From Rathayibacter rhapontici (GTDB lineage Bacteria; Actinomycetota; Actinomycetes; Actinomycetales; Microbacteriaceae), in the NCBI RefSeq assembly GCF_001995175.1, contig NZ_MUKN01000005.1, positions 1 through 64,000 of the forward strand: 64,000 bases of DNA, read 5' to 3'. The position numbers were made by a program, and so were the translations under genes. The notes beneath the pieces are model-generated. The model made no database searches and had not been told where the DNA came from. It worked only from the letters and a program-made list of their open reading frames with translations. Positions 39,786 through 49,478 of the stretch are shown here, piece by piece (within the stretch, counting starts at the first letter, position 1; each line of letters opens with the position of its first letter).

Positions 39786-41057
39786 TCAGTCCGCCAGGAC
39801 GAACTGCGGCGAGACCGCGCGCGGCACCAGGCGCTCGAGCTGTGTGACGTGCGAGGGGTTCAGCTCCTCGAGCGAGTTCACGCCCAGCAGGCGCATGGTG
39901 CGCGTGATCTGCTCGGACAGGATCTCGATCATCCGGTTCACGCCCGCCTCGCCGCCGGCCATCAGGCCGTAGAGGTAGGCGCGGCCGACGAGGGTGAACC
40001 GCGCGCCGAGAGCGATCGAGGCGACGATGTCGGCGCCGGACATGATGCCGGTGTCGAGATGGATCTCCATGCCGGACGTGCTGCCCGTGCCGACCTCGCG
40101 CACCACGTCCGGGAGGAGGTGGAACGGGATGGGGGCGCGGTCGAGCTGGCGGCCGCCGTGGTTCGAGAGGACGACGCCGTCGACGCCGAGCTCGGCCACC
40201 CGACGCGCGTCGTCGACCGTCTGGACGCCCTTGACGACGATCTTCCCGGGCCACTGGTCGCGGATCCAGGCGAGGTCCTCGAAGCCGACGGTGGGATCGA
40301 ACATGGTGTCGAGCAGCTCGCCGACGGTGCCCGACCAGCGGTCGAGCGAGGCGAACGACAGCGGCTCGGTCGTGAGGAAGTCGACCCACCACCACGGGCG
40401 CGGCATCGCGTTGACCACGGTGCCCAGCGTCAGCTGCGGCGGGATCGAGAAGCCGTTGCGCTTGTCGCGCAGGCGCGCGCCCGCGACGGGGACGTCGACG
40501 GTCACCAGGAGGGTGTCGAAGCCGGACGCCGCCGCCCGGTCCACGAGCGCCATCGAGCGGTCGCGGTCCTTCCACATGTACAGCTGGAACCAGTTGCGGC
40601 CGTCGGGGTTCGCCGCCTTCACGTCCTCGATGGCGGTGGTGCCCATCGTCGAGAGCGAGAAGGGGATGCCCCACTTCGCCGCGTTCCGCGCACCGGCGAT
40701 CTCGCCCTCGGTCTGCATCATGCGGGTGAAGCCCGTCGGCGCGATGCCGAAGGGGAGCGAGACGGGAGCGCCGAGGACGTCCCAGCCGGTGCTGACCTCC
40801 GAGACGTCGCGCAGGATCGCCGGGTTGAACTGGATGTCCTCGAACGCCTGGCGCGCGCGGCCGAGCGAGATCTCCGCCTCGGCGGCGCCCTCCGTGTAGT
40901 CGAAGGCCGCCTTGGGCGTCCGGCGCTTCGCGATGCGCTGGAGGTCGTGGATCGTCAGCGCCTTGTCGAGCCGGGCCTTCTTGAGGTCGAGCTCGGGCTT
41001 CTTGAACTGCATGAGGGGCGCGAGGTCGCGCACCTTCGGGATTCGTCGGTCGACCAT
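39786..41057 (-). CDS. lldD: L-lactate dehydrogenase (FMN-dependent, quinone-linked)
   Basis: 423 residues. LldD oxidises L-lactate to pyruvate and feeds electrons to menaquinone at the membrane. The alpha-hydroxy acid dehydrogenase fold is clear: [68 protein letters not shown], and the catalytic His-Arg motif [12 protein letters not shown]. It starts 2 bp after the stop of the upstream GntR regulator and forms a two-gene operon with it, which supports lactate as substrate over other 2-hydroxy acids. Confidence 0.92.
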   Translation of the reverse strand: MVDRRIPKVRDLAPLMQFKKPELDLKKARLDKALTIHDLQRIAKRRTPKAAFDYTEGAAEAEISLGRARQAFEDIQFNPAILRDVSEVSTGWDVLGAPVSLPFGIAPTGFTRMMQTEGEIAGARNAAKWGIPFSLSTMGTTAIEDVKAANPDGRNWFQLYMWKDRDRSMALVDRAAASGFDTLLVTVDVPVAGARLRDKRNGFSIPPQLTLGTVVNAMPRPWWWVDFLTTEPLSFASLDRWSGTVGELLDTMFDPTVGFEDLAWIRDQWPGKIVVKGVQTVDDARRVAELGVDGVVLSNHGGRQLDRAPIPFHLLPDVVREVGTGSTSGMEIHLDTGIMSGADIVASIALGARFTLVGRAYLYGLMAGGEAGVNRMIEILSEQITRTMRLLGVNSLEELNPSHVTQLERLVPRAVSPQFVLAD

Positions 41058-41059
41058 GG

Positions 41060-41782
41060 TCAGTCCTTCTCCGCTCCGGTGGGTGTCAGGTGGGTCTCGG
41101 CGTAGTAGCCGGAGATGTGGGCCTCGACGAGCGCGCGGGCGCGGTCGGGGTCGGCGGCGGCGATGGCGGCGACCAGGCCGCGGTGCTCCGAGCGGAGCCG
41201 ATCGCGGGTCCGCGGCCAGTCGGGCAGGGTGCGCGCCGCGGTGATCACGTAGCTCTCGACCGCGTCGCGCAGGCCCGCGGTCATCGCGGCGATGACCGCG
41301 TTGCCGGAGGCCTCGGCGAGCGAGAGGTGGAACTGCGCGTCGAGGGCGAGGAACGCGTCGTGGTCGAGCACCTCGGCGTCCATCGCGTCGAGCAGCTCAC
41401 GGCTCTCGCCCAGAACCGCACCGGGGGTGCGGGCGAGGTCGTCGACGACGGCGGTCTCGAGGACGAGCCGGGTGCGGACGACGTCCTCCACGGCGAAACC
41501 GCTCGCGGCGACCTGGAGGCGCATCAGGGCGCTCATCCCTCCGGTCGGCCGCGCCACGATCACGGCGCCCGCGGCGGGCCCGGAGCCGGAGCGGGTGCGG
41601 ACCAGTCCCATCACCTCGAGGACGCGGACGGCCTCGCGGACCGAGGACCGGCCGACTCCGAGCTCGAGCGCGAGGGCGCGCTCGCCCGGGAGGCGGTCGC
41701 CGGGGGCGACCGCCCCTGTGAGCAGGAGGCCCTCGACGTGGGCGAGGACGGCCTCCCACGCGCGTTCGACGGTGTCGCTCAT
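41060..41782 (-). CDS. lldR: FadR-subfamily GntR regulator, probably lactate-responsive (LldR-like)
   Basis: 240 residues. An N-terminal winged helix (about 5-75; [34 protein letters not shown]) is followed by an FCD ligand domain (about 95-225) with the expected metal-ligand Asp/His pattern ([31 protein letters not shown]). GAGGAG lies 7 nt before the ATG. Two TGTGGTC-N-GACCACA palindromes flank its -10 box, so it very likely represses its own operon with lldD until lactate is present. The ligand is inferred from lldD only. Confidence 0.88.
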   Translation of the reverse strand: MSDTVERAWEAVLAHVEGLLLTGAVAPGDRLPGERALALELGVGRSSVREAVRVLEVMGLVRTRSGSGPAAGAVIVARPTGGMSALMRLQVAASGFAVEDVVRTRLVLETAVVDDLARTPGAVLGESRELLDAMDAEVLDHDAFLALDAQFHLSLAEASGNAVIAAMTAGLRDAVESYVITAARTLPDWPRTRDRLRSEHRGLVAAIAAADPDRARALVEAHISGYYAETHLTPTGAEKD

Positions 41783-41795
41783 CCCGCTCCTCCTC

Positions 41796-41812
41796 GTGTG
41801 GTCTGACCACAC
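41796..41812. promoter_or_regulatory. GntR operator 1
   Basis: GTGTGGTC-T-GACCACAC, a perfect 17-bp palindrome 13 bp upstream of the lldR start codon. It carries the TGGTC-N-GACCA core seen in FadR/LldR-type sites and overlaps the downstream edge of the TACGGT box (41811-41816, minus strand). Confidence 0.85.
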
Positions 41813-41819
41813 CGTAGCA

Positions 41820-41834
41820 TGTGGTCGGACCACA
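41820..41834. promoter_or_regulatory. GntR operator 2
   Basis: TGTGGTC-G-GACCACA, a perfect 15-bp palindrome. Its centre is 23 bp from that of operator 1, about two helical turns. The minus-strand extended -10 (TGCTACGGT) lies between the two. Confidence 0.85.
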
Positions 41835-41851
41835 GGGTGCGGCGCGATGCC

Positions 41852-41857
41852 TAGGCT
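41852..41857 (+). promoter_or_regulatory. -10 box of the phosphotransferase gene, probably leaderless
   Basis: TAGGCT ends 6 nt before the ATG at 41864. Operator 2 ends 17 bp upstream, so the GntR regulator may also act on this promoter. Confidence 0.55.
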
Positions 41858-41863
41858 GTCGGG

Positions 41864-42568
41864 ATGACCGGACCGGACCTCTCGCGGCAGTACTCGCTCG
41901 AGGGGGCCGTGATCCCCGCGATCGCCCGACGGCTCGGCGGGGAGCGGCCCGAGCTCGCCTGGCGGAACCAGGCGGACGGGCTGACGTTCCGGGTGCCGGC
42001 CGGGTACCTGAAGTGGAACCCCGCGGGCACCGGCATCGACCTGCGGCGGGAGGCGGTGCGGCTGCGCTGGCTGGAGGGCCGTCATCCGGCGCCCCGGGTG
42101 CTGGACGAGGGGGACGAGGACGGCGGCCAGTGGCTGCTCACGGCACCGGTCGCAGGGCGCAGCGCCGTCGATCCGCACTGGCTGGCGCGGCCCGAGACGG
42201 CGGTGCGCGCGATCGCTCGGGGTCTGCGCGCGCTGCACGCCGTCCCCGTGGACGACCTGCCGGACGAGCTCCGCCACGACTCCTGGTTCCACCGCGGGGC
42301 GGTGCCGGAGCCCGAACAGCCCGTGCTCGTGCACGGCGACGCCTGCGCCCCGAACGCGATGATCGACGACGACGGCTCCTGGAGCGGAACGGTGGACGTC
42401 GGCGACCTCGGAGTGGGCGACCGCTGGGCCGACCTCGCCGTGGCGGCGATGAGCCTCGGCTGGAACTACGGAGACGGATTCACCCGCCTCCTGCTCGAGG
42501 AGTACGGCATCGCGCCGGACGAGGAGCGCGCCGCCGCCTACCGCGCGCTCTGGGCCGCGGAGTCCTGA
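41864..42568 (+). CDS. Aminoglycoside phosphotransferase-fold kinase
   Basis: 234 residues, short for the APH family. The N-lobe contains RVPAGYLKWNPAG and DLRREAVRLRWLEG. The catalytic loop VLVHGDACAPNAM (HGD-x4-N) and the DFG-like metal site SGTVDVGDLGVGDRWADLAVA are intact, so it should be an active kinase. It is nearest in appearance to APH(3')-type enzymes, but chromosomal actinobacterial members often have no resistance role, so no antibiotic substrate is claimed. It is divergent from the lactate operon. Confidence 0.82.
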   Translation: MTGPDLSRQYSLEGAVIPAIARRLGGERPELAWRNQADGLTFRVPAGYLKWNPAGTGIDLRREAVRLRWLEGRHPAPRVLDEGDEDGGQWLLTAPVAGRSAVDPHWLARPETAVRAIARGLRALHAVPVDDLPDELRHDSWFHRGAVPEPEQPVLVHGDACAPNAMIDDDGSWSGTVDVGDLGVGDRWADLAVAAMSLGWNYGDGFTRLLLEEYGIAPDEERAAAYRALWAAES

Positions 42569-42578
42569 GACCCGCGGC

Positions 42579-43670
42579 TCACTTCGCGGAGTCGTCCTTC
42601 GCGTCGTCCGCCTGCGCCGACTTCTTGTTCTCGGACGCGAGGCGCAGCCACCGGCCGTCGCGCAGGTCCTGCTCGTGCACGGCGGCCTTCTTGTCGCTGG
42701 CGGCGGTGTCCCGCGGCGGGAGCTGGATGGTCTCCTCCGCCTCGATGCCGGCCTGCAGCTCGCGGCCGCGCTCGAGCTCCGCGTCGAACTCCGCCCCGAA
42801 GAGCAGCGCGATGTTGGTGATCCAGATCCAGAGCAGGAAGACGATCACCGCTCCGAGCGAGCCGTACGTCTTGTCGTAGTTCGAGAAGTTGGCGACGTAG
42901 AAGCCGAAGCCGAGCGAGGCGACGAGCCAGATCAGCAGGGCGAGGACCGATCCCGCTCCGATCCAACGGAACTTCGGCTGGCGGATGTTCGGCGACCAGT
43001 AGTAGAGGATCGCGACGATGACGATCGCGATGACGAGCAGCACCGGCCACTTCGCGATGTTCCAGACGAGGAGAGCGGAGGAGCCGAGGCCGACCACGTC
43101 GCCCACGGCCTCGGCCACGGGGCCGCTGAGGACGAGGATCAGCGCGGCGACGACGATCAGCACGACCGTGGCGAGCGTCACGCCGAGCATCGTCGGGCGC
43201 AGCTTCCAGAACGGGCGCCCCTCGTCGATCTCGTAGACGCGGTTCATGGCGCGGCCGAACGCTCCGACGTAGCCGGAGGCCGACCAGAGGGCGCCGAGGA
43301 CACCGGTGACGAACGCGACGCCCGCGGCCGGCGAGCTCGTGAGCGACTGGATGGGATCGCGCAGGACGTCGACGACCTGCGCGGAGGCGAGGTTCCCGAC
43401 CAGCTCGAGCACGGTGTCGGTGGTGGCCTGCGCCTGGCCGAAGAGGCCGAGGACCGAGACGATCGCCAGCAGGGCGGGGAAGAGCGCGAGGACGGCGTAG
43501 TAGGTGAGGGCCGCGGCGAGGTCGGTGCACTGGTCGGCGCCGAACTCGCGGAGGGTCTTCTTCAGCACGTAGCCCCACGACCGCTTCGTCAGGTCGCTCA
43601 GCTCGTCGGGCTTGCGCGCGTCGTCGGGTGCGGGCGCGCTCTTCTCTCGGGTCGTGCTCTTCTCGGCCAT
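42579..43670 (-). CDS. YihY/virulence factor BrkB family membrane protein
   Basis: 363 residues with six membrane helices between about 45 and 290. Family signature segments are TDLAAALTYYAVLALFPALLAI near the N-terminus, GALWSASGYVGAFGRAMNRVYE, and SLGAVIVFLLWIWITNIALLFGAEFDAELER near the end of the membrane part. A charged C-terminal tail of about 70 residues rich in Lys, Asp and Glu follows. The function of the family is not firmly known; older annotation as ribonuclease BN is not supported. Confidence 0.9.
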   Translation of the reverse strand: MAEKSTTREKSAPAPDDARKPDELSDLTKRSWGYVLKKTLREFGADQCTDLAAALTYYAVLALFPALLAIVSVLGLFGQAQATTDTVLELVGNLASAQVVDVLRDPIQSLTSSPAAGVAFVTGVLGALWSASGYVGAFGRAMNRVYEIDEGRPFWKLRPTMLGVTLATVVLIVVAALILVLSGPVAEAVGDVVGLGSSALLVWNIAKWPVLLVIAIVIVAILYYWSPNIRQPKFRWIGAGSVLALLIWLVASLGFGFYVANFSNYDKTYGSLGAVIVFLLWIWITNIALLFGAEFDAELERGRELQAGIEAEETIQLPPRDTAASDKKAAVHEQDLRDGRWLRLASENKKSAQADDAKDDSAK

Positions 43671-43742
43671 GCGGCCACGCTACGGTGCCGGGCGATCCCG
43701 CGGTGGCCCTTGACGGCGGTGCCCGGCGCTGTCAGGCGACGC

Positions 43743-44949
43743 TCAGCCGGCCGGGAGCCGCGGTGCTCGACGCTGCCGCGCGGCGGCGATCGTGCCGAAG
43801 ACGAGGAACGACGTCGTCGACGCGAGGACGACCAGCAGCGGTGCGTCCCATCCGCCGCTGGTGTCGTGCGCGATGCCGAGCACGGTCGGCGCCGTCGCGG
43901 CGACCGCGTAGCCGATGCCCTGCACGGTCGCCGAGAGCCGGGACGCGTGGGCGTCGGACTGCGAGAGCCGCACCACGAGGACGAACACCACCGTGAATCC
44001 GCCGCCCTGCGCGATCCCGCCCAGGGTGCACCACAGCGCCCAGAGGTCGGGCGCGAGCAGGAGGCCGGCGGGGACCGTGCACCAGAGCGAGCCGACGAGC
44101 GCGATGCTGCCCAGCGGGGCGAGTCGGCGGACGAGCAGCGGGACGCCGAGCGCACCGACGACGGCGGCGACCTGGAAGACGGAGGAGCTCGCTCCCGCGG
44201 TCTCGACCGAGAAGCCGTTGCGGTCGACGAGGAGGCTCGGCAGCCACGCGGTCACGCCGTAGTAGGAGAACGCCTGGCTGGAGAAGCAGACCGCCAGCGC
44301 GAGGACCGTGGCGCTGCGGAAGACGCGCGGGGGAGCGGCGGCGAGGCCCGGCGGGCGGCACCGGGCGCGGGACGGGCCGGAACGCGCCGGAGGGGCCCGC
44401 GACGGCGAGCCAGCCCAGCAGTGCGAGCGCCGAGAGGACGAGCCAGGCCAGCAGGGCCCCGCGCCAGCCGAGCGCGTGCGCCAGGGGTGCGGTGCCGAGG
44501 GAGGTGATCGTCGAGCCGATGTTGAGCGCCGCCGTGTAGACGCCGGTGGTGAGATCGACCCGCCGAGCCGGGACGTCGCGCCGGATGACGACGGGGACGA
44601 CGACGTTGCCGATCGTGATGAAGACGCCGATGAGGATCGTGCCCGCGACGACCGCGGCGGTGTCGCCGGCCGAGCGGACGACGGTGCCCAGGGCGACGCC
44701 GAGGACCGTCGCCGTCACGGCGGCGTCCGGTCCGGCCCGCCGGATGACCAGGAGGGCGAGCGGAGTCGCGAGGGAGAAGCAGAGCACGGGGATGCTCGTG
44801 AGGATCCCCGCCTGACCGGAGGACAGGGCCAGGTCGTCGCGGACGGCGTCGATCACCGGGGCGACCGCGACGATCGGACCGCGGAGGACGAGGGCGACGA
44901 GCGAGACGGCGACGACGAAGAGCCAGGGGGCGCTCCGACGGGGCGTCAT
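43743..44949 (-). CDS. MFS transporter (CynX/NimT-like), interrupted by a frameshift
   Basis: Twelve-helix major facilitator. The N-terminal six helices read from ATG 44949 (LRGPIVAVAPVIDAVRDDLALSSGQAG, typical of the CynX/NimT cyanate/nitroimidazole branch). The frame is lost between about 44331 and 44365, in the GC-rich cytoplasmic linker after the sixth helix. The last six helices continue in another frame from APPRVFRSATVLALAVCFSS to the stop at 43743. Unlike the other breaks in this window, this one needs removal of one base or addition of two. Substrate unknown. Confidence 0.82.
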
Positions 44950-44986
44950 CGGCGCATCGAGGAGGGGTCGGACCGGCGCACCCGGC

Positions 44987-45547
44987 TCAGCTGCCGAGCT
45001 GGGAGAGGAGCCCGGCGATGTTGACGAGGAACATCAGGCCGCCGACGGCGATGCCCACGACGCCCAGGATCAGGCCGGCGGTCGCCATGCCCCGGCCGAT
45101 GCCGGTGACGGAGGCCGCCGCCCGTCCGCGCACGGAGAAGACGATGGCGAGGATCGAGGGGACGAACAGCAGGTTGAACACGAGGCTGAGGATCCCCATC
45201 ACGAGGCTCGCGATCGCCATCGGGTTGCGGCCGGACGCGGCAGTGGAGTCGTACGGGTTCGCGGCGTACGGGTTCGCTCCGTACGGGGCGGCCGAGTACG
45301 GGTCCGCTCCGTACGCTGCGGACGGGACCGCCGGATCCGAGCCGGAGGCCGCCGCCGGAGGGGTGCCGTACGCCGCTCCGGGCGAACCGGCCTGCGGCGC
45401 GCTCGGCGTGCCGTAGAGCGGAGCCTGCGGAGCGGACGGGCGCGACCGGTCGGTCCAGGCCGAGCCGTCCCAGTAGAGCTCCGAGCCGAGGTCGGCGGGG
45501 TGCGGGTACCATCCGGGCGCGGGGGTGCGGGGGGAGTCGTCGGACAT
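44987..45547 (-). CDS. DUF2510/DUF4190 domain membrane protein
   Basis: 186 residues. It begins with a DUF2510 motif (PGWYPHPADLGSELYWDGSAWT, split here into PGWYPHP and YWDGSAWT). A Pro/Ala/Tyr-rich low-complexity linker (about 40-105) repeats PYGANPYAANPY-like units. The end is a DUF4190 domain with two membrane helices (about 112-135 and 150-178). Such proteins are common in actinobacteria and have no known function. The coding start ATG is 45547; the stop lies 38 bp before the MFS start, so the pair may be co-transcribed. Confidence 0.85.
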   Translation of the reverse strand: MSDDSPRTPAPGWYPHPADLGSELYWDGSAWTDRSRPSAPQAPLYGTPSAPQAGSPGAAYGTPPAAASGSDPAVPSAAYGADPYSAAPYGANPYAANPYDSTAASGRNPMAIASLVMGILSLVFNLLFVPSILAIVFSVRGRAAASVTGIGRGMATAGLILGVVGIAVGGLMFLVNIAGLLSQLGS

Positions 45548-45582
45548 GGGGCGATTCTAGGGCGCGGCGACGGCCTCGACCG

Positions 45583-45960
45583 TCAGTCCTTCGGCTGCTC
45601 GATGCCCAGTGCGTTGCCGTCGGGGTCGAGGATCCAGGCCGCCCAGACGCTGCCGCGATCGGCGACGCCGTCGACGGTGCGCAGCTCGTCGCTGTCGTAG
45701 TCCTCCGGCGTCACTCCGCGAGCCGCGAGGGCGTCGAGCTCGGCGCGGAGGTCCCCGACGCGCCAGGCCGCCTTCGTCTGCTCGTCCTTCGAGCCGGTCG
45801 TGCTGGCGGTCACCGTCAGGCGCGTCCCTCCCGTCGAGTAGGCGATGGCGGAGTCGGACTCCTCCAGCACCTCCAAGCCGAGGGCGTCGGCGTAGAACCT
45901 GCGCGAGGCGGCGAGATCCGTCGAGAGGAGGACGGGACCGATGGGTGAGTCGGAGAGCAC
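45583..45960 (-). CDS. VOC family (glyoxalase/bleomycin resistance-like) protein
   Basis: 125 residues. VOC proteins are metal-binding or ligand-binding beta-alpha-beta proteins. ASRRFYADALGLEVLEES and AAWILDPDGNALGIEQP are typical. Start codon choice is GTG 45960, with AAAGGTG 6 nt upstream, because the frame further up has no good start. The substrate cannot be read. It is divergent from the small gene at 46127. Confidence 0.85.
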   Translation of the reverse strand: MLSDSPIGPVLLSTDLAASRRFYADALGLEVLEESDSAIAYSTGGTRLTVTASTTGSKDEQTKAAWRVGDLRAELDALAARGVTPEDYDSDELRTVDGVADRGSVWAAWILDPDGNALGIEQPKD

Positions 45961-46126
45961 GGGAGCACCTTTCGTCGAGGAGCCGCACGGGCGCGGTGCG
46001 GCGGCTCCAGCCCACGCCGGAGCCGGTGGATCGACAAGGGGTTGCCAACGGCGCTGTCCCGAACACGCAGTGCGGAGGCGCTCCCCGCGACCCGCGCGCA
46101 GACTGTCCCCGGCGCGAGGAGGCGTG

Positions 46127-46318
46127 ATGGACGGGTTCGAGGAACGGGACGCGGCGGTGCTCGCCGATCTCGTCTCGCTGGTGGCCGGACTCGTCGGCAC
46201 CGAGGCTCTCGACGCTCGGCAGCGGGACGTGCTGGCCCGCGCGCTCGCGGTCGAGGACTCCGGCGCGATCGGCCCGGGGCTCGACGCGCTGGCGATCCGG
46301 CTCCGCACCGCGGGCTGA
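46127..46318 (+). CDS. Hypothetical small protein (63 aa)
   Basis: Not recognised. The ATG is preceded by GAGGAGG (5 nt spacing), a strong ribosome binding site. The product is a Leu/Ala/Asp-rich, mostly helical peptide with no membrane segment: ADLVSLVAGLVGTEALDARQRDVLARALAVEDSG (read in parts). It stops 3 bp before the convergent tetR stop. The strong site and absence of internal stops support it as a real gene. Confidence 0.55.
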   Translation: MDGFEERDAAVLADLVSLVAGLVGTEALDARQRDVLARALAVEDSGAIGPGLDALAIRLRTAG

Positions 46319-46321
46319 CGC

Positions 46322-46898
46322 TCAGTCGCGGATCACGGCCCGCTCGAGCGCCGCCGCCAGCACCTCGAGCGCTCGGCCCGGAGTCGTCCCGCTCCCGGGC
46401 ACGAGCATCCGCAGTCGCAGTCCGTCGACGAGCGCGAGGATCAGCTCCACGTGCTGCTCCAGGGGTCCGCGCCGCAGCACGCCCTCCGCGGCGAGCAGAT
46501 CGATCCAGCGCACGGCGCTCGCGCGGCTGCTCGCGTCGATCGCGGCGACCAGAGCCCGGCCCTGCTCCGTCGATCCCGGACCGGCGGACGCCGCGTGCAG
46601 CGCGAACCAGCCGCCCAGGGCGGGAGGCGCGTCCTCGGCCGGGAGGAACTGCCGACGCACTCCAGCAGCCTCTCGAGCGGATCCACGCGCCGGTCCTCGA
46701 TCCGCAGGTCCCCGAGCCCGAGGTGGAAGAGCTCGGCGACCACCGCGTCGTAGAGGTCGCGCTGCGAGGGGAAGTGGTGGCGCAGCGTGCTGGCGCCGAT
46801 GCCGCGCGCGCTGCGACGGAGCGGACGCTGAGCGCGGCGACTCCGTGCTCGGCTGCGAGCGCGCGGGCGGCCTCGAGGATCTGCACGCGTCTCTCCAT
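46322..46898 (-). CDS. TetR family transcriptional regulator, interrupted by two one-base shifts
   Basis: The N-terminal helix-turn-helix begins at ATG 46898 (GGAGG upstream): RVQILEAARALAAEHGVAALSVRSVAARA. The frame changes near 46801-46815, after which the recognition helix GIGASTLRHHFPSQRDLYDAV continues. It changes again near 46652-46657, after DPLERLLECV, and resumes at RQFLPAEDAPPALGGWFALH to the stop at 46322. Both changes are -1. The corrected protein is about 192 residues, normal for TetR. Three regulators' worth of conserved sequence in three frames points to sequence errors. A palindrome upstream (46942-46967) is a likely operator. Confidence 0.8.
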
Positions 46899-46941
46899 CG
46901 GAACGTCCTCCTGATCGGCCTGTATTCGTTGGAGCCGCGGT

Positions 46942-46990
46942 GGCACACCGTACCGGTACAGCGTGCCGCCCCCGCCCGGCACACCGTACC
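46942..46990. promoter_or_regulatory. Candidate TetR operator: 26-bp inverted repeat plus an extra half-site
   Basis: GGCACACCGTACC (46942-46954) meets GGTACAGCGTGCC (46955-46967) as an inverted repeat matching at 11 of 13 positions. The left half-site GGCACACCGTACC recurs exactly at 46978-46990. It lies 44 bp upstream of the tetR start. Confidence 0.6.
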
Positions 46991-47143
46991 AGCCCGGAGT
47001 CGGTGCGGCGAGCGGAGTCGTCCACGCCGCCCCTGTACGGGAAACGAAGCCGACGCCCGTTCCGGCGCTCTCCCCGCGGACGCCTTTGCCAAGGTGGAGG
47101 AGACCTCGACGGACGCCGGCAGCCCGCGTCCGGGATCGGATGC

Positions 47144-47377
47144 ATGAACTCGGACCGCAGTGCGCAGCCGCTCTCCGTCGACGACGCCCTGGCGGTGGTG
47201 GCGGTCCTCGCCGTCCTCGAGGGCGCCCTCGTCTCGGACGCCCTGCCCGAGGGTGTCGAGGCGGTGCTGGTGCACCACCTGGTGCAGAACGACCTCCTGC
47301 TCTCCGGAGCCGATCGCGGCGAGCTCCTGGACGCCCTGCGCGGCCTGGACGAGCGCGTGCGCGCGGTGCTCGGCTGA
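47144..47377 (+). CDS. Hypothetical small protein (77 aa)
   Basis: Not recognised. The peptide is acidic and helical ([20 protein letters not shown], then [19 protein letters not shown] and [13 protein letters not shown]), with no clear membrane span. The ATG at 47144 has only a weak ribosome binding site. Its size and Leu/Ala/Asp composition resemble the 63-residue product at 46127, but I cannot align the two convincingly. It faces away from tetR and may share its operator region. Confidence 0.45.
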   Translation: MNSDRSAQPLSVDDALAVVAVLAVLEGALVSDALPEGVEAVLVHHLVQNDLLLSGADRGELLDALRGLDERVRAVLG

Positions 47378-47433
47378 CGTCCGTCCGCCGCCGCCCCGCC
47401 CCCCTCCGGCACGTCCCCGCGCACGCGGGCGAC

Positions 47434-47439
47434 TAAAGT
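47434..47439 (+). promoter_or_regulatory. Probable -10 box of thrS
   Basis: TAAAGT, 35 nt before the thrS start. The leader is too short for a T-box riboswitch. Confidence 0.5.
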
Positions 47440-47474
47440 CGAGGGGTTGGCGAAGCCCTGAGGAGTGTCCGCGC

Positions 47475-49478
47475 GTGTCGAACGAACCGTCGAATCCGTC
47501 CGAGATCGAGTCCCCCGCGGTGGTGACCGAGGCCGGGACGGGCTTCACGCACTTCTCCGACCGGGCCGTCGTCGCGATCCGCGTGAACGGCGAGCTGAAG
47601 GACCTGGCCGCCGACGTCGTCCCGGGCGACCGCATCGAGCCGGTCCTGATCTCCTCGCCGGACGGGCTGAACGTCCTCCGCCACTCCGCCGCGCACGTGC
47701 TCGCCCAGGCGGTGCAGCAGATCAACCCGGAGGCGAAGCTGGGCATCGGCCCGCCCGTGACCGACGGCTTCTACTACGACTTCGACGTCGAGGAGCCCTT
47801 CACGCCCGAGGCGATGAAGGCGCTCGAGAAGGCGATGGACCGCATCGTCCGTCAGGGGCAGCGCTTCGTGCGCCGCGTCGTCACCGAGGACGAGGCCCGC
47901 GCCGAGCTGTCCGCGGAGCCCTACAAGCTGGAGCTCATCGGCATCAAGGGCGGCGGCGGCGAGGAGGAGTCGGTCGAGGTCGGCGGCGCCGAGCTCACGA
48001 TCTACGACAACGTCGACCCGCGCACGGGGGAGAACGTGTGGAAGGACCTCTGCCGCGGTCCCCACCTGCCGAACACCCGCATGATCGGCAACGGCTACGC
48101 GCTCACCCGCAACGCCGCGGCCTACTGGCGCGGGTCCGAGAAGAACCCGCAGCTCCAGCGCGTCTACGGCACCGCGTGGCCGACGAAGGACGAGCTGCGC
48201 GCGCATCAGGCCCGCCTCGAGGAGGCCGCGCGCCGCGACCACCGCAAGCTCGGGCACGAGCTCGACCTGTTCTCGTTCCCGGACGAGATCGGCTCCGGTC
48301 TCGCGGTGTTCCACCCCAAGGGCGGCATCATCCGCTACGAGATCGAGCAGTACATGCGCGAGCAGCTGCTCGCGCACGACTACGAGCTCGTCTACACGCC
48401 CCACATCACCAAGGGCGACCTCTTCACCACCAGCGGTCACCTGCAGTGGTACTCCGAGGGCATGTTCCCCCCGATGCACCTCGACGAGCTGCAGGACGAG
48501 GACGGGAACATCACCCGCCAGGGCCAGGACTACTACCTCAAGCCCATGAACTGCCCGTTCCACAACCTGATCTTCCGCTCGCGCGGACGCAGCTACCGCG
48601 AGCTGCCGCTGCGCCTCGCGGAGTTCGGCACCGTCTACCGCTACGAGAAGAGCGGGACCCTCCAGGGCCTCACGCGCGTGCGCGGGCTCACCCAGGACGA
48701 CGCGCACATCTACGTGACGCAGGAGGACGTGGCGGCCGAGCTCACCCGCAACCTCGAGTTCGTGCTGCAGGTCCTGCGCGACTACGGCCTGAACGACTTC
48801 TACCTCGAGCTCTCCACCAACGAGGAGGGGAACCCGAAGTTCGTCGGCGCCCCCGAGCAGTGGGAGGCGGCGATCGAGTCCCTCCGCGCGGTCGCGGTGG
48901 AGTCGGGTCTCGAGCTGGTCCCGGATCCGGGCGGAGCGGCGTTCTACGGTCCGAAGATCTCCGTGCAGGCGCGCGACGCGATCGGCCGCACCTGGCAGAT
49001 GTCGACGATCCAGCTCGACTTCAACCAGCCCGAGCGCTTCGAGCTGGAGTACACCGCGTCCGACGGCACCAAGAAGCGCCCGGTGATGATCCACCGCGCG
49101 CTGTTCGGCTCGATCGAGCGCTTCTTCGCGATCCTCACCGAGCACTACGCCGGGGCCTTCCCCGTCTGGCTCTCGCCGGTGCAGGTCGTCGGCATCCCGA
49201 TCGCGGACGAGTACCTGCCCTACCTCGAGGAGGTCGTGGGCGAGCTCAAGCGCTCCGGCGTCCGCGCCGAGATCGACTACTCCAGCGACCGGATGCAGAA
49301 GAAGATCCGCAACGCCACGCTGCAGAAGGTGCCGTTCCAGATCATCGTCGGCGAGAAGGACCGCGACGCCGGTGCCGTCAGCTTCCGCTTCCGCGACGGC
49401 ACCCAGGAGAACGGCATCCCCGTCGCCGATGCGGTGGCGCGGATCCGCGAGGCGATCGCGTCGAAGGCGCAGGTGTGA
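47475..49478 (+). CDS. thrS: Threonine-tRNA ligase
   Basis: 667 residues. ThrRS charges tRNA-Thr. In order it has a TGS-like N-terminal domain, an editing domain (about 80-235) with [11 protein letters not shown] and the downstream YYDF motif, and a class II catalytic core. Motif 2 ([13 protein letters not shown]), the zinc-site Cys in [11 protein letters not shown], and motif 3 ([20 protein letters not shown]) are present. The anticodon-binding domain closes the protein. The GTG start has AGGAG 10 nt upstream. The stop overlaps the next gene's GTG. Confidence 0.97.
   Translation: MSNEPSNPSEIESPAVVTEAGTGFTHFSDRAVVAIRVNGELKDLAADVVPGDRIEPVLISSPDGLNVLRHSAAHVLAQAVQQINPEAKLGIGPPVTDGFYYDFDVEEPFTPEAMKALEKAMDRIVRQGQRFVRRVVTEDEARAELSAEPYKLELIGIKGGGGEEESVEVGGAELTIYDNVDPRTGENVWKDLCRGPHLPNTRMIGNGYALTRNAAAYWRGSEKNPQLQRVYGTAWPTKDELRAHQARLEEAARRDHRKLGHELDLFSFPDEIGSGLAVFHPKGGIIRYEIEQYMREQLLAHDYELVYTPHITKGDLFTTSGHLQWYSEGMFPPMHLDELQDEDGNITRQGQDYYLKPMNCPFHNLIFRSRGRSYRELPLRLAEFGTVYRYEKSGTLQGLTRVRGLTQDDAHIYVTQEDVAAELTRNLEFVLQVLRDYGLNDFYLELSTNEEGNPKFVGAPEQWEAAIESLRAVAVESGLELVPDPGGAAFYGPKISVQARDAIGRTWQMSTIQLDFNQPERFELEYTASDGTKKRPVMIHRALFGSIERFFAILTEHYAGAFPVWLSPVQVVGIPIADEYLPYLEEVVGELKRSGVRAEIDYSSDRMQKKIRNATLQKVPFQIIVGEKDRDAGAVSFRFRDGTQENGIPVADAVARIREAIASKAQV

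Noticed and set aside
47434..47474. T-box riboswitch for thrS
   Set aside because: The leader between the -10 box and the start is only about 30 nt, far too short for a T-box.
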